DNA from: Anaerolineales bacterium
Lineage (GTDB): Bacteria > Chloroflexota > Anaerolineae > Anaerolineales > Villigracilaceae
Assembly (NCBI GenBank): GCA_016928525.1
Contig: JAFGKO010000005.1
Coordinates: 1-54,952 of the forward strand
Length of the DNA stretch: 54,952 nucleotides
Direction of reading: 5' to 3'
The notes under the pieces were generated by a model that worked only from the letters and a program-made list of their open reading frames with translations, had not been told where the DNA came from and searched no databases. The translations under genes were made by a program, and so were the position numbers. This document shows positions 11,378 through 19,343 of the stretch, piece by piece (the first letter of the stretch is position 1; every line of letters begins with the position of its first letter).

Positions 11378-11741
11378 AAAAAAAGCGCTCATCCCATATG
11401 GGACGAACGCTTTTGCATCCGTGGTGCCACCCAATTTAGGCTGACCAGTGGCCTTAACAAAAATTTCCCTGATGAAGCATCAGGGAGAAAGCCAGCCTCA
11501 CTCTTTCGGGTACGGGCTAACAGCTACTTGCTAACTGCTAACGTTATACCCTAGCTCTATAACGGGAGCATCCCGGCGTGGGTTACTTGTTTGGTTTCGA
11601 CCTGCTCAACCACCATCCGTTCGCCCTGCGGCTCGGAGGTCCATTCGGCGCTGTCGTTTCGGGCAGGATTTCCACCTTTCGCCTGCTCTCTGGGCCGTCG
11701 TCCAGCGCGTACTCGTCCTCGTCACAGCCATTTATTGATTG
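11378..11741 (-). ncRNA. T-box riboswitch, Trp-specific
   Basis: Leader RNA of trpS, read on the minus strand. Conserved T-box parts appear in order. Stem I has GACGAGTA (AGTA motif), CCAGAGAGC (distal AGAGAGC motif), GGTGGAAATCC, then GCCGAATGGACC with the specifier codon TGG (Trp) at 11643-11641. Stem III is CCCTGATG/CATCAGGG. The T-box proper is GGGTGGCACCACGG at 11432-11419. The terminator AGCGTTCGTCCC/GGGATGAGCGCT is followed by seven T at 11384-11378. Uncharged tRNA-Trp should stabilise the antiterminator and allow trpS expression. A GTTAGCAGTTAGC-type repeat is inserted between stem I and stem III. Confidence 0.93.
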
Positions 11742-11747
11742 GCGCTG

Positions 11748-11775
11748 ATTATACCCAGAATAGGCAGAGAGTCAA
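11748..11775 (-). promoter_or_regulatory. Promoter of the T-box/trpS transcript
   Basis: TTGACT (11775-11770), a 16-bp spacer, then TATAAT (11753-11748) on the minus strand. This places the start of transcription just before stem I. Confidence 0.8.
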
Positions 11776-11814
11776 GTCCTGATCAGACCGGACCGGTTAA
11801 GCTTATCAGGCGAA

Positions 11815-11844
11815 TTAGACCTGCCAGACCAGTTAGACTATAAT
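11815..11844 (+). promoter_or_regulatory. Promoter of the HAD gene, leaderless layout
   Basis: TTAGAC (11815-11820), 18-bp spacer, TATAAT (11839-11844). The ATG at 11852 starts 7 bases after the -10 box and there is no Shine-Dalgarno, so transcript and coding region should begin at nearly the same base. Confidence 0.7.
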
Positions 11845-11851
11845 ATGCCCC

Positions 11852-12322
11852 ATGATCGAACTGACCATCCCCGGCCGCGGACCATTACGTCTCCAACACC
11901 TCGTCACCGATGTGAATGGTACTCTCGCTGTAGATGGTGTTCTGATAGACGGGCTCACCAAACGCATTGCATCCCTGCGCGACCGATTGGAAATCCACAT
12001 GCTCACTGCCGATACCCATGGCCGTCAGGCTCTCATTGATGAACAGTTGAATCTGAGGGCAACCCGTGTCCAACCCGGGAATGAATCTACACAGAAAGCC
12101 GAATTTGTCCGTAAATTCGACGCGGAAACTGTTGTCGCCATCGGCCAGGGAGCCAATGATGCTGCAATGCTCAAAGCCGCTGGGCTGGGGATCTGTGTTA
12201 TGTCACAAGAGGGCGTAGCTGTAGAGGCACTGCTTTCTGCTGATCTGGTTGTCCCCAATATTTTCGCTGCGCTAGATCTGCTTGATAAACCCGTGCGCAT
12301 CGTCGCGAGTTTGCGTACATGA
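11852..12322 (+). CDS. HAD-family hydrolase, soluble P-type ATPase-like
   Basis: A 156-residue HAD-fold protein. Motif I is TDVNGTLAVDG with the nucleophile Asp near residue 20. The C-terminal part has GQGANDAAMLKAAGLGICV, the metal-binding GxxxND motif that resembles the P-domain of P-type ATPases. It is short and has no membrane segments, so it fits the small soluble 'P-type ATPase-like' HAD group; substrate unknown. The gene is the first of a pair, and its TGA overlaps the ATG of the next gene by 4 bases (ATGA). It appears to be translated from a leaderless mRNA. Confidence 0.8.
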   Translation: MIELTIPGRGPLRLQHLVTDVNGTLAVDGVLIDGLTKRIASLRDRLEIHMLTADTHGRQALIDEQLNLRATRVQPGNESTQKAEFVRKFDAETVVAIGQGANDAAMLKAAGLGICVMSQEGVAVEALLSADLVVPNIFAALDLLDKPVRIVASLRT

Positions 12323-13626
12323 CTTTCCCGAACGAACCCACTCAGCTACCTGAGCCACACCCCGAGTCGCGCATCAGCGCACGCGCCCGTCGTCGGCGTG
12401 CGCGCCGCACCTTTTTCCCCAAAGATGCGGAGGGCCGCACAGCTATCATCGCTGCGTTGGCGAAACGCGCCTATCCCTCCTACGAGCTTTTCATTTACTC
12501 TCTCTTGTGTGGGGTAATGTTGGGGGTTGGCTACATCTTCGATTCGTATGGCGTGCTGGTGCTTGGTATTTTGTTCGCGCCCTTGATGGCTCCCTGGTTC
12601 GGCCTCATCCTTTCTGCCATTAGCGGTATGCCACGCTTGTTTGTTCAGACCGCAGCCGGACTGCTGGTCAGCGCCACGTTGGTTTTCGGAGCCAGCGCGC
12701 TGGCTGGTCTGGCTTCGCGCCTTATTTTGCCACACACTTTCAATGCAGCCTTTACCTTGAGCCGCCTTTGGTGGCCTGAAATGATTGTTATAGCGCTTGG
12801 CGCGATCTTACTCACTGTATCCTTTGTGCGTTCCGAGAGCAAACCTTACCTGCCCAGCGTCGTGGTAGCTTATGGACTGTTCATGCCACTCAGCGCCAGC
12901 GGATTTGGCGTAGGGAATGGCATTGGCGATCTCTGGCCGCATGGGGCGCTGGTCTCCCTTGTACATCTGGCCTGGTCAAGTATCTTCGGCCTGTTCACGC
13001 TGGCAATCCTGCGCTTCCGCCCACTCTCGGGTGCGAGATATGCCTTCGCCCTGGGCGTATTTGCCATTTCCATACTGGCTGTTTTCTGGTTGACCGACCC
13101 TTCAAAAGCTCAAACCACGAAACTGGCTGCTGAAGCGACTTTACCCACCTTTACTTTGACACTTGAGCCGCTGCCGGGTGAAATATCTACTCCCACGGCG
13201 CTTCCTTCTACGACTACTGTCCTGCTGGAGCCGACCGAAACTGAATCTGTCCCCGAAGCGACCTCCACAGCCCCAGACGAAAGCGTCACCCCTGTCCCTT
13301 TGACGTTGGATGTCACTCTGCCCGTTACCGAAACGCGGACCAGCACACCCGCTCCCGAACCGACGCCAATTTATGCGGTCATCCGTGCGCGGGAAGGCGG
13401 CGGGGCTTATATTCGTAGGGAGCCAGGCGGCAATGTGATTGCTACTCTCGACAACGGCTCCGTAGTTCAAATTCTGCCCGAAACACAAGATTATAACGGT
13501 GTGTTGTGGATCCATATTGTTGCCACGCGCAATGACATCCGCGTTGAAGGCTGGATCATCCAGACCGTTCTTGAAACGGCTACTCCTGTCCCCAATTGGG
13601 AGCCTTCAGAAACACCAACCCCTTAG
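12319..13626 (+). CDS. DUF389-like membrane protein with C-terminal SH3-like domain
   Basis: 435 residues. An Arg-rich cytoplasmic N-terminus (ARARRRRARR) precedes about six membrane helices between residues 45 and 255. The segment GILFAPLMAPWFGLILS matches the hallmark of the DUF389 hydrophobic domain. After the last helix comes a Thr/Pro/Glu-rich linker of about 90 residues, then a bacterial SH3-like module (about 350-425, with AYIRREPGGNVIATLDNGSV) that would lie outside the membrane and could bind wall or envelope polymers. It is translationally coupled to the HAD gene. Function is unknown; the domain reading is from motif resemblance. Confidence 0.75.
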   Translation: MTFPNEPTQLPEPHPESRISARARRRRARRTFFPKDAEGRTAIIAALAKRAYPSYELFIYSLLCGVMLGVGYIFDSYGVLVLGILFAPLMAPWFGLILSAISGMPRLFVQTAAGLLVSATLVFGASALAGLASRLILPHTFNAAFTLSRLWWPEMIVIALGAILLTVSFVRSESKPYLPSVVVAYGLFMPLSASGFGVGNGIGDLWPHGALVSLVHLAWSSIFGLFTLAILRFRPLSGARYAFALGVFAISILAVFWLTDPSKAQTTKLAAEATLPTFTLTLEPLPGEISTPTALPSTTTVLLEPTETESVPEATSTAPDESVTPVPLTLDVTLPVTETRTSTPAPEPTPIYAVIRAREGGGAYIRREPGGNVIATLDNGSVVQILPETQDYNGVLWIHIVATRNDIRVEGWIIQTVLETATPVPNWEPSETPTP

Positions 13627-13662
13627 GGGAATTGTTTATATTCCTGAGCATGAGGAGAGTAC

Positions 13663-15123
13663 ATGAGCATTCATTTCGGCACTGACGGCTGGAGGGCCGT
13701 CATATCAGACACGTTCACTTATAACAATTTGCGCATGGTGACGCAGGCGATTGCAGATGCAGTTGCATCAGATCAATGGGATAAGTCCGGCAACGGTGGG
13801 CAGGTTCCAGATCCGCGCAAGATCGTAGTTGGTTTCGATACACGCTTCCTGTCAGACAGGTATGCGATTGAAGTGGCGCGTGTGCTCGCAGGCAATGGAT
13901 TTACCGTTCTGCTGGCACAGTCTGATGCACCCACCCCGGCCATTTCGTATACTGTCAAACATCTCAATGCAGTAGCGGCGGTGATGATCACGGCCTCACA
14001 CAATGCACCGCGTTATAACGGTGTGAAGTTAAAAGCAGCGTTTGGCGGCTCCGCCTTGCCCGAGCAATGCCGTCGGGTGGAAGTGTATATCAACGACAAC
14101 GAGCAACGAGCGCGCGGCCCAAACTTAATGGATTATGAAAAGGCACGTGAAGCAGGATTGATCAAAAGTTTCAATCCCTTGCCTGATTATTTCAACCATT
14201 TGCGCACACTGATCAACACCGATGTGATTGCTGATGAACGGCAGCGCATAGTGGTAGATTCCATGTATGGCTCGGGGCGCGGGGTGATCAAGGCATTTTT
14301 GCAAGGCACGGGCTGTGAAGTAGCTGAAATTCGCGGTGAGATGAATCCCGGTTTCGGAGGTGTGCACCCGGAACCAATTGCTAAGTACTTGGGACCGTTG
14401 GCGTCTGCGATCAGTTCAGGCATGGGAAACTTCGGCGTCTGTACCGATGGCGATGCTGACCGTATCGGTGCGATGGATGAACGCGGGAACTTCGTTGATC
14501 CGCACAAGATTATGGCGCTTGCACTCAAGTATCTGGTCGAGAAACGTGGTATGAGCGGCGCGGTGGTGCGCACCGTCTCAACCACCCGTATGATTGACCG
14601 GCTGGCCAAACGGTACGGTTTGACTCTGTACGAGACGCCGGTTGGCTTCAATCACATCGCTGATTACATGTTGAATGAGGATGTCCTGATCGGGGGCGAG
14701 GAGTCTGGCGGCATCTCCTTCAAAGGGAATATCCCGGAAGGTGACGGTCCTGCAATGGGATTGTTGCTGGTAGAGATGGTAACAGCGGCGAAAAAATCTC
14801 TCCATGAAATGGTGAAAGAACTACTGGAAGATGTCGGGCCGGCGTTCTATCAACGCACTGACTTGCGCTTGAGCCGCCCGGTGGCCAAGTCTGAGATGGC
14901 CGATTTTCTCACAAAGCAAGCCCCGGCTGATATCGGGGGCGAGAAAATCACTGAAGTCAGCACGCGTGATGGCGTCAAATACATCCTGGCCGACGATTCA
15001 TGGCTGCTTATCCGCCCCTCCGGCACAGAACCGGTGTTGCGCGTGTACGCCGAAGGCCGCAGCCAGGAAATGGTCAAGGCTTTGCTGGGATATGGTGAAC
15101 AAGTAGCAGAGTCAGTTGTGTGA
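13663..15123 (+). CDS. Phosphoglucomutase/phosphomannomutase family protein
   Basis: Alpha-D-phosphohexomutase of 486 residues, interconverting hexose 1- and 6-phosphates. All four active-site loops are visible. The phosphoserine loop is ITASHNAPRYNG. The Mg-binding loop is DGDADRIGAMD. The sugar-specificity loop is GGEESGGISFKGN. The phosphate-binding loop is RPSGTEPVLRVYAEG near the C-terminus. The N-terminus FGTDGWR is also typical. TGAGGAGAG lies just before ATG 13663. Sugar preference (Glc, Man or GlcN) cannot be decided here. The gene probably feeds polysaccharide or nucleotide-sugar synthesis. Confidence 0.9.
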   Translation: MSIHFGTDGWRAVISDTFTYNNLRMVTQAIADAVASDQWDKSGNGGQVPDPRKIVVGFDTRFLSDRYAIEVARVLAGNGFTVLLAQSDAPTPAISYTVKHLNAVAAVMITASHNAPRYNGVKLKAAFGGSALPEQCRRVEVYINDNEQRARGPNLMDYEKAREAGLIKSFNPLPDYFNHLRTLINTDVIADERQRIVVDSMYGSGRGVIKAFLQGTGCEVAEIRGEMNPGFGGVHPEPIAKYLGPLASAISSGMGNFGVCTDGDADRIGAMDERGNFVDPHKIMALALKYLVEKRGMSGAVVRTVSTTRMIDRLAKRYGLTLYETPVGFNHIADYMLNEDVLIGGEESGGISFKGNIPEGDGPAMGLLLVEMVTAAKKSLHEMVKELLEDVGPAFYQRTDLRLSRPVAKSEMADFLTKQAPADIGGEKITEVSTRDGVKYILADDSWLLIRPSGTEPVLRVYAEGRSQEMVKALLGYGEQVAESVV

Positions 15124-15148
15124 CACCCGATGACACAAAAACGAAATC

Positions 15149-15186
15149 AAAAAAGACCCTGAAGGTTGTACAAATCCTTCAGGGTC
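15149..15186 (-). terminator. Terminator of the LPTSG protein gene
   Basis: GACCCTGAAGG and CCTTCAGGGTC form an 11-bp stem. On the minus strand it is followed by TTTTTTG, so it mainly serves the gene at 15205-15756 and may also stop the convergent phosphohexomutase transcript. Confidence 0.85.
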
Positions 15187-15204
15187 CAGTTCAATCTATA
15201 AATG

Positions 15205-15756
15205 CTAGCCTGTGGGTGTAGCCCGCAACCTGCGTGCCAGGAAAATAATGGCGACGAGCACCATGGCTGCAATCACCAACCCCGGTAAACCAACTTCGTC
15301 CGCAAAACCGGAAGTTGGCAAAGCAGTGGATGTAAGCACAACCGTTGACGTAGAGGCTGCTACTTGTGTCAGTCCGGCAGCAACCGTAGCGGTAGCCGGG
15401 TCAGGGGTAAGCGTGAATTCCAGCGTGTTCGTCGCGGAGGGCTGCGCAACCACGGGGGTATCGGTGGGAAAGGGCGTGTCTGTTATCTGTGGTGTCTGGG
15501 AAAGGTCGAAAGCTACTGCTGTTGCGGTCAAAGCGTCATTGATGGTGCCCGCATTTTGAGTCTCGATCGCGCTTTGCGTTTGTCGCGCAGCATTTTGCGG
15601 CAATATCGCCGAGAAATAAACTACTACAACAACACAAAGTGTAAGCAGTATGATGCCACCTAGGATACCCGCAGCGATCAAGAATGTGCGATTGCTGGAT
15701 TCCTCCGGCGGCGCTTCGACATCATCTTCATAGTTAAGATCATCGCCTTCGTACAT
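15205..15756 (-). CDS. Threonine-rich surface protein with LPTSG-type C-terminal tail
   Basis: 183 residues. An acidic cytoplasmic N-terminus (about 25 residues) is followed by a strong membrane helix near 28-52. A Thr/Ala/Pro-rich region with no cysteine comes next, then LPTSG near residue 148, a second hydrophobic stretch (LVIAAMVLVAIIFLA) and a basic tail (RRLRATPTG). The tail has the three-part layout of sortase substrates, with Ser in place of Thr in LPxTG. GAGGAGAG precedes ATG 15756. No sortase gene is in the window. It could instead be a plain two-helix membrane protein. Confidence 0.65.
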   Translation of the reverse strand: MYEGDDLNYEDDVEAPPEESSNRTFLIAAGILGGIILLTLCVVVVVYFSAILPQNAARQTQSAIETQNAGTINDALTATAVAFDLSQTPQITDTPFPTDTPVVAQPSATNTLEFTLTPDPATATVAAGLTQVAASTSTVVLTSTALPTSGFADEVGLPGLVIAAMVLVAIIFLARRLRATPTG

Positions 15757-15818
15757 AATTCACTCTCCTCACTTTCATTGCAGCGTAATCTCGTCAAGCT
15801 CCGATTGTGGTGATTCTA

Positions 15819-16874
15819 TTATCCCACAATTTCCAAGTTTACCAGAGGAACAAGGATTTGTTCCCCGTTTTCCAATTTTACCTCGGCTGCAAGCGCACGC
15901 AAGCCGCTGGGTAAAGTAACCAACCCGGAAGGAAAATTGGCAAGTGTACCGATTGCCCCAGCGTGTGGTGCGCGTCGTAAGCGCACAGTTTGACCAACTT
16001 CCAGCGTGTCCACGTCAACAGGTGGGGGTGGTTCCTGTGAGACCGGCAAAGGGATAATGACTTCAGGTCGTGCGCCAGTGTGACGGTTGAAAGCTTCGGC
16101 ATTGATAGTGACCTCGCGTTTTGCGCTGCTGGTCAGCAGTTTGTAGGCCACGGAATTCATTGGGATTTGCCCAAAACCGTCAATTGCTACAATTGGGAAG
16201 CGCATCTGTTGTGCGGCTGGGAGCAACGCGGGCGAGATGCTGGATAAGATCAAGCCGCGCACCGGCAATTCGGCAGCAGCGCGCAACGTATCCGCATCTC
16301 GCAAGAGCCCAGCCAGAATGATGGTGCCTCGCAAGCTGACGTCCAGGCGCGATGCGTCGAGTATATCATCCGGTTTTTCGGTCAAATTGGTCATCGCACC
16401 GGTTTCAATGCGCCCATTGCCCCATATCCCTTGGACCAATGCGCCCACGGTGCGGATGATCGCACCGCGATAGGGGATAATCTGCACAACAGTTCCAGGC
16501 AAGCCGGCTTTGAGTTCAACCGTGGTCTCGCCAGTTTCCATCAGAACCTGTCCACCACCGGCCGCGACCACGCGGCCATTCCGTGGAGCACGAATGGTGT
16601 GCGGGAAAATACCTTTGCTGATGGCGATCTCTGAGCCGTCTGCAACTTTATCACCTTCTTTTACACGCAACAGGCGATCGGCTGCATTGGAAGATATGCT
16701 CAGGATGCGGGCCACGTCGATCAGAACGTGCTCACGCGCCCAGGTGGCCTCGGCAATAACGTCTGTGGGATTGACCTTCTGGTTGAGCTTGGCTAACACA
16801 TTGCCCGCCACGGGCAGTGCGCGCTCACGTTCGATGGTTGTCAGGGGCAAGATGTGATTGACAGGTGCAAGCAT
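15819..16874 (-). CDS. Conserved-looking protein of the MutL cluster, RnfC/biotinyl-like N-terminal part
   Basis: 351 residues, no membrane helix. Residues about 15-125 are rich in beta strands and resemble the barrel-sandwich parts of RnfC or biotinyl proteins (LRVKEGDKVADGSEIAISKG, then APRNGRVVAAGGGQVLMETG). A middle region, RGTIILAGLLRDADTLRAAAELPVRGLILSSI, reads like a Rossmann-type segment. The C-terminus (RLRRAPHAGAIGTLANFPSGL) resembles a KOW-like beta module. It is the last gene of the seven-gene operon, 3 bases after MutL, with GGGAGG upstream. I cannot name its function. Its constant pairing with MutL would suggest a scaffold or adaptor. Confidence 0.6.
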   Translation of the reverse strand: MLAPVNHILPLTTIERERALPVAGNVLAKLNQKVNPTDVIAEATWAREHVLIDVARILSISSNAADRLLRVKEGDKVADGSEIAISKGIFPHTIRAPRNGRVVAAGGGQVLMETGETTVELKAGLPGTVVQIIPYRGAIIRTVGALVQGIWGNGRIETGAMTNLTEKPDDILDASRLDVSLRGTIILAGLLRDADTLRAAAELPVRGLILSSISPALLPAAQQMRFPIVAIDGFGQIPMNSVAYKLLTSSAKREVTINAEAFNRHTGARPEVIIPLPVSQEPPPPVDVDTLEVGQTVRLRRAPHAGAIGTLANFPSGLVTLPSGLRALAAEVKLENGEQILVPLVNLEIVG

Positions 16875-16877
16875 ACC

Positions 16878-18632
16878 TTAGCCTCCCACCGACCAGAGCC
16901 ATTTTTTGAACAATTCGCGGCGACGTACCGGGTCTTCCGGCAAGGTAAGCGGTCTGCCGCGCGCATCAATGACTACCCCTAGAACACCACCCACAACCTG
17001 GAGTGTCGCGTTCCTCCCCGGGCCATTCCCGATATCAGAACGTTGCATAGGCTGTAATGTAAGGCGGGCCGTTTGTCCTATACCCAAGGGCAAGATTTCA
17101 AGTCCACCGAACTTGACTTCTGCGCGCACATCGTTGCCGTCTGCATAAGTGAGGCGCGCTCGCAAGACAGGCACGCCATAGGTGGCCGAACTGATTACCG
17201 AAACGACCGTGCCCAGGCTCATGAAAGCGCCCGATTCAAGCACCTGCACAGGTAAGAGTTGGTTATGTTCAGCCGCCGCACCCAATAACGGAAGCAGGTT
17301 GTTCTGGTCCAGAATGATCGATGTAATCCCCACCGGTTGCAGGGCATCTAATAGAAGCAACAAACTTTGCCCGGGTGTGGGAGCGTCACTTAGAGCACCT
17401 CCCCCTGCCAGGATGGGCTCAAACAGAGGCAACAAATCCCTTCTGAGCAGACTGGCCTCGGGCGGAAAATTGCGTTTTGCCTCTTGCACTGCCAGATACA
17501 ATGCCTGGCGAGAGATGGCATGCCCGATGGCATGATCTTCTTTGGTTACAGGGATAGTGCCTGGGCAAAGAGAAACCTGGTACAGATAATCGCGCACGAC
17601 ACTGGGGGCAATGTCAAGATGCAGCCAACGCAGAATATCATCCAGTTGTGTGTGCTGCAGCAATCCGGGCAGGTTGCTACCCAGTCCATACTGCGGGTAA
17701 ACACCAAGTGTTAATTTCCCGTTGAAGCCAGCAGCAACCACGGCAGCCGTGGTTCCAAGGTCCACGCCCAGAATGCCCCGGCTTGTACCGTTCATCCGGC
17801 TAAGGAAGCGAACAATGCGTCCCTCGGCATAGGCGGTAGGTAGCAGGTGTCCGCCGGTCCAGGTTGCCAGATTATCCACGCCTGGTATTTGCCGTTTGCG
17901 TATGTCGGCGAAAACCTGTGCCAACTCGCGGGAAGCGGGTGCCAGGTCCTCCGTATCCAGTGAGGGGCGGATATTGGGACTGAAATGCAACGAGGGGGTT
18001 AGCTTTTTTAGCGATTCCTTGATGGAATTGGTCAGGCTCTGATTGCCAGCAAATAGCACAGGCGGGCGCTTCTCCTCCGGCATCAGATAACAAGCCAGCC
18101 CCACTGCTTCCAGGATTTTCTGTACCGAGCGCGATGCGCCGCCGTCGGTCCCACCAGCTAAAATAATGACATCAGGACGAGCACGCAAGATAGCGTCGAT
18201 TTGTTCGTCTGATTTGCGTTGGTCGTTCAGGCCAAAGGTTTCGACAACCTGCAAGTAGGCTGTTTCAGCCAGGCGGCGGGCGCTTTCCAAGGACACATCT
18301 GAAAGCAACCCAACTACAATGGCGCGCAGCACTGGTCCCGCAGAAATAGTGGCCGCAAACGTATCCACACCGGACCCGTCGGACTGCACCGGCGTGATCA
18401 ACTGATTGTCCTGGTCCAGCAGTGTTTTGCCGGTTACCGTTTGAAGATGAGAAATTGCTTGGTTTACACCGAGCGAGACATCTTTGAATGGAGCATCCGC
18501 AGTGGACCGCGCCTGCCCGGATGCAATAAAGCGATATTGGCCTTCGACCACATCGAAAAGCACCGCTTGCGTGGATGAAGCGCCGACATTTACAGCCAGG
18601 AGGGAACTATCTTGGAGGAGTGAAACCGGCAT
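16878..18632 (-). CDS. MutL-family (glutamate mutase L) ASKHA protein
   Basis: 584 residues of the MutL family, named after a protein encoded with glutamate mutase in clostridia; the fold is actin-like ATPase (ASKHA). Phosphate-1-type loops are seen in LLAVNVGASSTQAVLFDV near the N-terminus and again in ILGVDLGTTAAVVAAGF near residue 290. The first half also has DVIILAGGTDGGASRSV, a family hallmark, and the second half has LAGGGALSDAPTPGQ. No mutase subunit is adjacent; instead it is embedded among membrane-protein genes. It follows the upstream gene after 5 bases, without its own clear ribosome site, so translation is probably coupled. Its role in this operon is unknown. Confidence 0.82.
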   Translation of the reverse strand: MPVSLLQDSSLLAVNVGASSTQAVLFDVVEGQYRFIASGQARSTADAPFKDVSLGVNQAISHLQTVTGKTLLDQDNQLITPVQSDGSGVDTFAATISAGPVLRAIVVGLLSDVSLESARRLAETAYLQVVETFGLNDQRKSDEQIDAILRARPDVIILAGGTDGGASRSVQKILEAVGLACYLMPEEKRPPVLFAGNQSLTNSIKESLKKLTPSLHFSPNIRPSLDTEDLAPASRELAQVFADIRKRQIPGVDNLATWTGGHLLPTAYAEGRIVRFLSRMNGTSRGILGVDLGTTAAVVAAGFNGKLTLGVYPQYGLGSNLPGLLQHTQLDDILRWLHLDIAPSVVRDYLYQVSLCPGTIPVTKEDHAIGHAISRQALYLAVQEAKRNFPPEASLLRRDLLPLFEPILAGGGALSDAPTPGQSLLLLLDALQPVGITSIILDQNNLLPLLGAAAEHNQLLPVQVLESGAFMSLGTVVSVISSATYGVPVLRARLTYADGNDVRAEVKFGGLEILPLGIGQTARLTLQPMQRSDIGNGPGRNATLQVVGGVLGVVIDARGRPLTLPEDPVRRRELFKKWLWSVGG

Positions 18633-18637
18633 AAGGT

Positions 18638-19342
18638 TTAGAGTGATTGCATAATAAGAATTATGAAAGAACGAAGCGAATCCATGCGTTCGATCAAGGC
18701 GGTTAGAGCAGCCATGTACACGCCTGCGAAGAGCACACCGAATGTGATGGCAATGTAAACGCGCCCAATCAAGGTCAGGATTTCGACCACAAAATTACGT
18801 TTCACGGTTCCATCTGCCTTTTGCTGCGCGCCATAATGGAAGTAAGCCAATGTGCCGACAACACCGATTAAAATCAAAACACCACTAAGGATCATTAAGG
18901 CTGGGTCGATATTGCGTGTAACTGCTGTTTTCAAATCGAAACCACCAAACGTGGCTTCGATTTGAGGTAAAAGCGTTCCCAATACTGCGCCGCCAATTGT
19001 GACCGCAGCCCCTACGCCGACAAGAAAGGCCATGGGTAATTGGCCGAGCCCGGATAAACGTGGTGAAGCCTTCGTAAGCAATAAGCCACTGCCGACCAAT
19101 GGGACGAACAACAGGGTTGCTTTGATTGCATTTGAAAAAACCGTTCCCGCTAGAATGGGTTGAATCAATTGAGGCAAGATTACCTGATTCCAGGCGACGG
19201 CGGCAACATAGCCTGCGGATACCCCAACAAACACATATACTGTAGCCCGAAAAAGCGGGTTGTCGCCAAAAAGATAGCTAAGGATCAAAACCGTGACAAT
19301 AAAGCTTATAGCAGCTGAAAGCAAGTCAACGGAAACTGCCAT
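18638..19342 (-). CDS. Six-helix membrane protein of the MutL cluster
   Basis: 234 residues with six predicted membrane helices (about 7-28, 32-52, 68-88, 100-125, 148-170 and 188-222). The N-terminus has no signal peptide cleavage site and the loops are short. There is no recognisable transport or enzyme motif. GCGAGGT precedes ATG 19342, which begins one base after the stop of the PxWL protein gene. I do not recognise the family. Confidence 0.65.
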   Translation of the reverse strand: MAVSVDLLSAAISFIVTVLILSYLFGDNPLFRATVYVFVGVSAGYVAAVAWNQVILPQLIQPILAGTVFSNAIKATLLFVPLVGSGLLLTKASPRLSGLGQLPMAFLVGVGAAVTIGGAVLGTLLPQIEATFGGFDLKTAVTRNIDPALMILSGVLILIGVVGTLAYFHYGAQQKADGTVKRNFVVEILTLIGRVYIAITFGVLFAGVYMAALTALIERMDSLRSFIILIMQSL

Positions 19343-19343
19343 G

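Noticed and set aside
12070..12300. HAD gene as a truncated metal-transport ATPase
   Set aside because: It lacks membrane helices but the fold is complete at 156 residues and no frameshifted remnants flank it, so it is a soluble family member rather than a fragment.
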